From positions 30,537,282 to 30,601,281 of the forward strand of contig OY979718.1 of assembly GCA_963855995.1 (NCBI GenBank): a DNA stretch of 64,000 nucleotides, written 5' to 3'. The position numbers and the translations under genes are program-made. Below the pieces are notes generated by a model. The model saw only the letters and a program-made list of their open reading frames with translations, did no database searches and was not told the origin of the DNA. This document shows, piece after piece, positions 62,709 through 64,000 of the stretch (position 1 is its first letter; each line of letters starts with the position of its first letter). This DNA is from Muricea muricata. Taxonomy: Eukaryota; Cnidaria; Anthozoa; Malacalcyonacea; Plexauridae.

Positions 62709-64000
62709 TTGATTTTCCTGTCTCACGTGTCTTTTGTGTCTACCTGTCTTACCAGTCTTAATTTTTTGCCTGTCTTACTTGTCTTACCTGTCTTCACTTT
62801 CATGCTTAACTTACCTGTTTTATCCGTCTTACCTGTGCTACTGTATTACTTGTCTCACCTGTTTTATCTGTCTTATCTGTCTTAACTATTTTACCTGTTT
62901 TACCAGTCTTATCTGTCTTACCTCTCTTATCTGTCTTATCTGTCTTATTCGTCTTATCTGTCTCACTTTCTTACCTGTTTTACCATCTTACCTGTTTACC
63001 TGTCTTACCTGTCTTACATGTCCTACCTGTTTTACCTGTCCTACCTTTTCTACCTATTTTACCTGTGGTATTGATCTTACCTGTCTTACCTGTCTTACCT
63101 GGCTTACCTGTCTTATTTGTCTTTTCTTTCTTACCTTTCTTACTGGTCTTACCTGTCTTTTCTGTCTTACCTGTCTTACCTGTTTTACTTTTTTACCTGT
63201 CTTACCTGTCTTATCTGTCTTTTCTATCTCATCTGTTTTAGCTGTCTTATTTGTTTTATCTGTCTTATCTGTCTTACCTGTCTTACCTGGCTTTTCTGTC
63301 TTATCTGTCTCTCCGTCCTATCTGTCAAATCCGTTTTATTTATCTTATTTGTTTTATCTGTCTTACCTTTCTCACCATTCTTACCTGTCTTTTGTTTTTT
63401 AAGTGTCCGGTCTGTCTGTTCTGTCTTTTCTGTCGTTTCTGTCTTATCTGTCTTATTTGTCTTAAATTTCTTATCCCTCTTATCTCTCTTATCTCTCTTA
63501 TCTCTCTTCTTTCTCTTATCTCTCTTATCTCTCTTATCTCTCTTATCTCTCTTACCTGTCTCACCTGTCTTACCTGTCTTACCTGTCTTACCTGTCTTAC
63601 CTGTCTTACCTTTCTTACTTGTTTTACCTGTCTTACCTGTCCTACCTTTCTTACCTGCCTTTATTTTCTTACCTGTCTTACCATTCTTACCTGTGTTACA
63701 TATCTTTACTTTTGTTGCCTGCTTTACCCGTTTTACCTGTCTTACCTGTCTTATCTGTCTTACCGGTCTTACCTGTCGTACCTGTCTTCCCTATCTTATC
63801 TGTCTTATTTGTCCTATCTGACTTATCTCTCTTATCTGTCTTATCCGTCTTATCTGTCTAATATGTCTTGACTTTTCCTGTCTTACCTGTCTTACCTGTC
63901 TTACCTTTCTTACCAGTCTTACCTGTCTTACCTGTCTTACATGTCTTACCTGTCTTACCTGTCTTACCTTTCTTACCTGTCTTACCATTCTTACCTGTCT
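62709..64000. repeat. 1.5-kb duplication, copy 2 (truncated by the window end)
   Basis: The marker order matches 61,181-62,470. The offset rises from 1,528 bp at the start to 1,564 bp at TTTACTTTTGTTGCC, a net gain of four 9-bp units, mostly in the TCTCTTATC cluster. Confidence 0.85.
63475..63552. repeat. TCTCTTATC cluster 7
   Basis: About eight units, including TTCTTTCTC. It is longer than its duplicate, cluster 6, so the unit number changed after the surrounding 1.5 kb was duplicated. Confidence 0.8.

Larger units (their letters stand above)
41967..62849. repeat. Landmark variant TACTGTATTAC marking minisatellite higher-order repeats
   Basis: Exact TACTGTATTAC occurs at 41967, 42699, 43227, 44662, 45868, 46047, 47503, 50428, 52874, 54515, 56986, 57567, 61311 and 62839. 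It is usually preceded by TGTGC and followed by CTGTCTCACC. A TTCTGTATTACC variant is at about 45,250, 49,919, 51,503 and 52,287. Around it the order is fixed: GACTTTCCTGTCTCACC, then CTACCTG...ACCAGTC, then this landmark, then TTAACTATTTTACC. This shows that the array was amplified in modules of about 0.5-3 kb, not one 9-bp unit at a time. Confidence 0.8.
40653..64000. repeat. 9-bp minisatellite array, TGTCTTAYC, about 2,600 units
   Basis: The whole region is built from TGTCTTACC and TGTCTTATC plus point variants (TTTCTTACC, TGTCTCACC, TGTTTTACC, CATGTCTTA, TCTCTTATC), with occasional 8-bp units such as TGTCTATC. Every unit has the same orientation. The + strand consensus has 7 pyrimidines in 9 bases. 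The unit length is a multiple of 3, and only the minus-strand TAA frame is closed, so five of six frames stay open for hundreds of codons. The longest + strand examples are 438 codons at 50,395-51,711 and 400 codons at 57,945-59,147. The longest minus-strand example is 207 codons at 43,319-43,942. These are low-complexity and overlap each other in several frames, so I annotate no CDS. The array continues past the window. Confidence 0.97.

Noticed and set aside
40653-64000. CRISPR-like array or telomeric repeat
   Set aside because: There are no unique spacers between repeats. The 9-bp TGTCTTAYC unit is not a known telomere motif such as TTAGG or TTAGGG.
1-64000. tRNA, rRNA, small RNA genes, promoters or terminators
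   Set aside because: I saw no cloverleaf, rRNA core or box A/B-like sequence distinct from the repeats. T-rich runs in the satellite are part of the monomer.

Overview
The window is eukaryotic repetitive DNA with no credible gene. It contains two unrelated tandem-repeat arrays that meet at one abrupt junction near base 40,652. Both arrays run off the window edges. Large satellite arrays plus a short transposon with TA target duplications suggest an animal genome, perhaps an invertebrate such as an insect. The sequence does not fix the taxon. The setting is probably pericentromeric, subtelomeric or other heterochromatin, but that is inference.

Bases 1-40,652 hold about 124 head-to-tail copies of an AT-rich satellite with a 323-bp monomer. 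The monomer itself looks like an old trimer of about 108-bp subunits (108+108+107). Above it lie several higher-order levels: a block repeated at 3,024 bp (1-9.9 kb), 1,292-bp tetramers (9,920-14,764), super-repeats of 5,486, 3,551, 4,197 and 2,905 bp after removing one insertion (about 14.8-35 kb), and further tetramer and pentamer duplications up to the junction. Special features are two 87-bp fold-back palindromes (2,807-2,984 and 5,831-6,008), a visible unequal-crossover breakpoint (7,043-7,063), an out-of-register 412-bp monomer (35,225-35,636), and a 444-bp MITE at 15,750-16,193. Four uninterrupted copies of the MITE's insertion site survive elsewhere in the same array.

Bases 40,653-64,000 are a minisatellite of roughly 2,600 degenerate 9-bp units, TGTCTTACC or TGTCTTATC, all in one orientation, so the + strand is strongly pyrimidine-rich. 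Landmark variants (TACTGTATTAC, clusters of TCTCTTATC, GGTATTGATCTT) recur and reveal kilobase-scale higher-order duplications. The clearest are 49,084/50,691/51,676, 58,951/59,722 and 61,181/62,709.

Because 9 is a multiple of 3 and the unit makes a stop in only one of six frames, the array yields many long but meaningless open frames of Leu/Cys/Thr, Leu/Pro/Val, Ser/Tyr/Leu, Lys/Thr/Gly or Arg/Gln/Val. The most interesting non-coding property is that the C-type unit contains CTTACCTG, the 5'-end sequence of U1 snRNA, so the opposite strand carries dense 5' splice-site consensus CAG|GTAAG. The T-type unit instead gives the GATA-factor consensus AGATAAGA. Any function for these motifs is untested.
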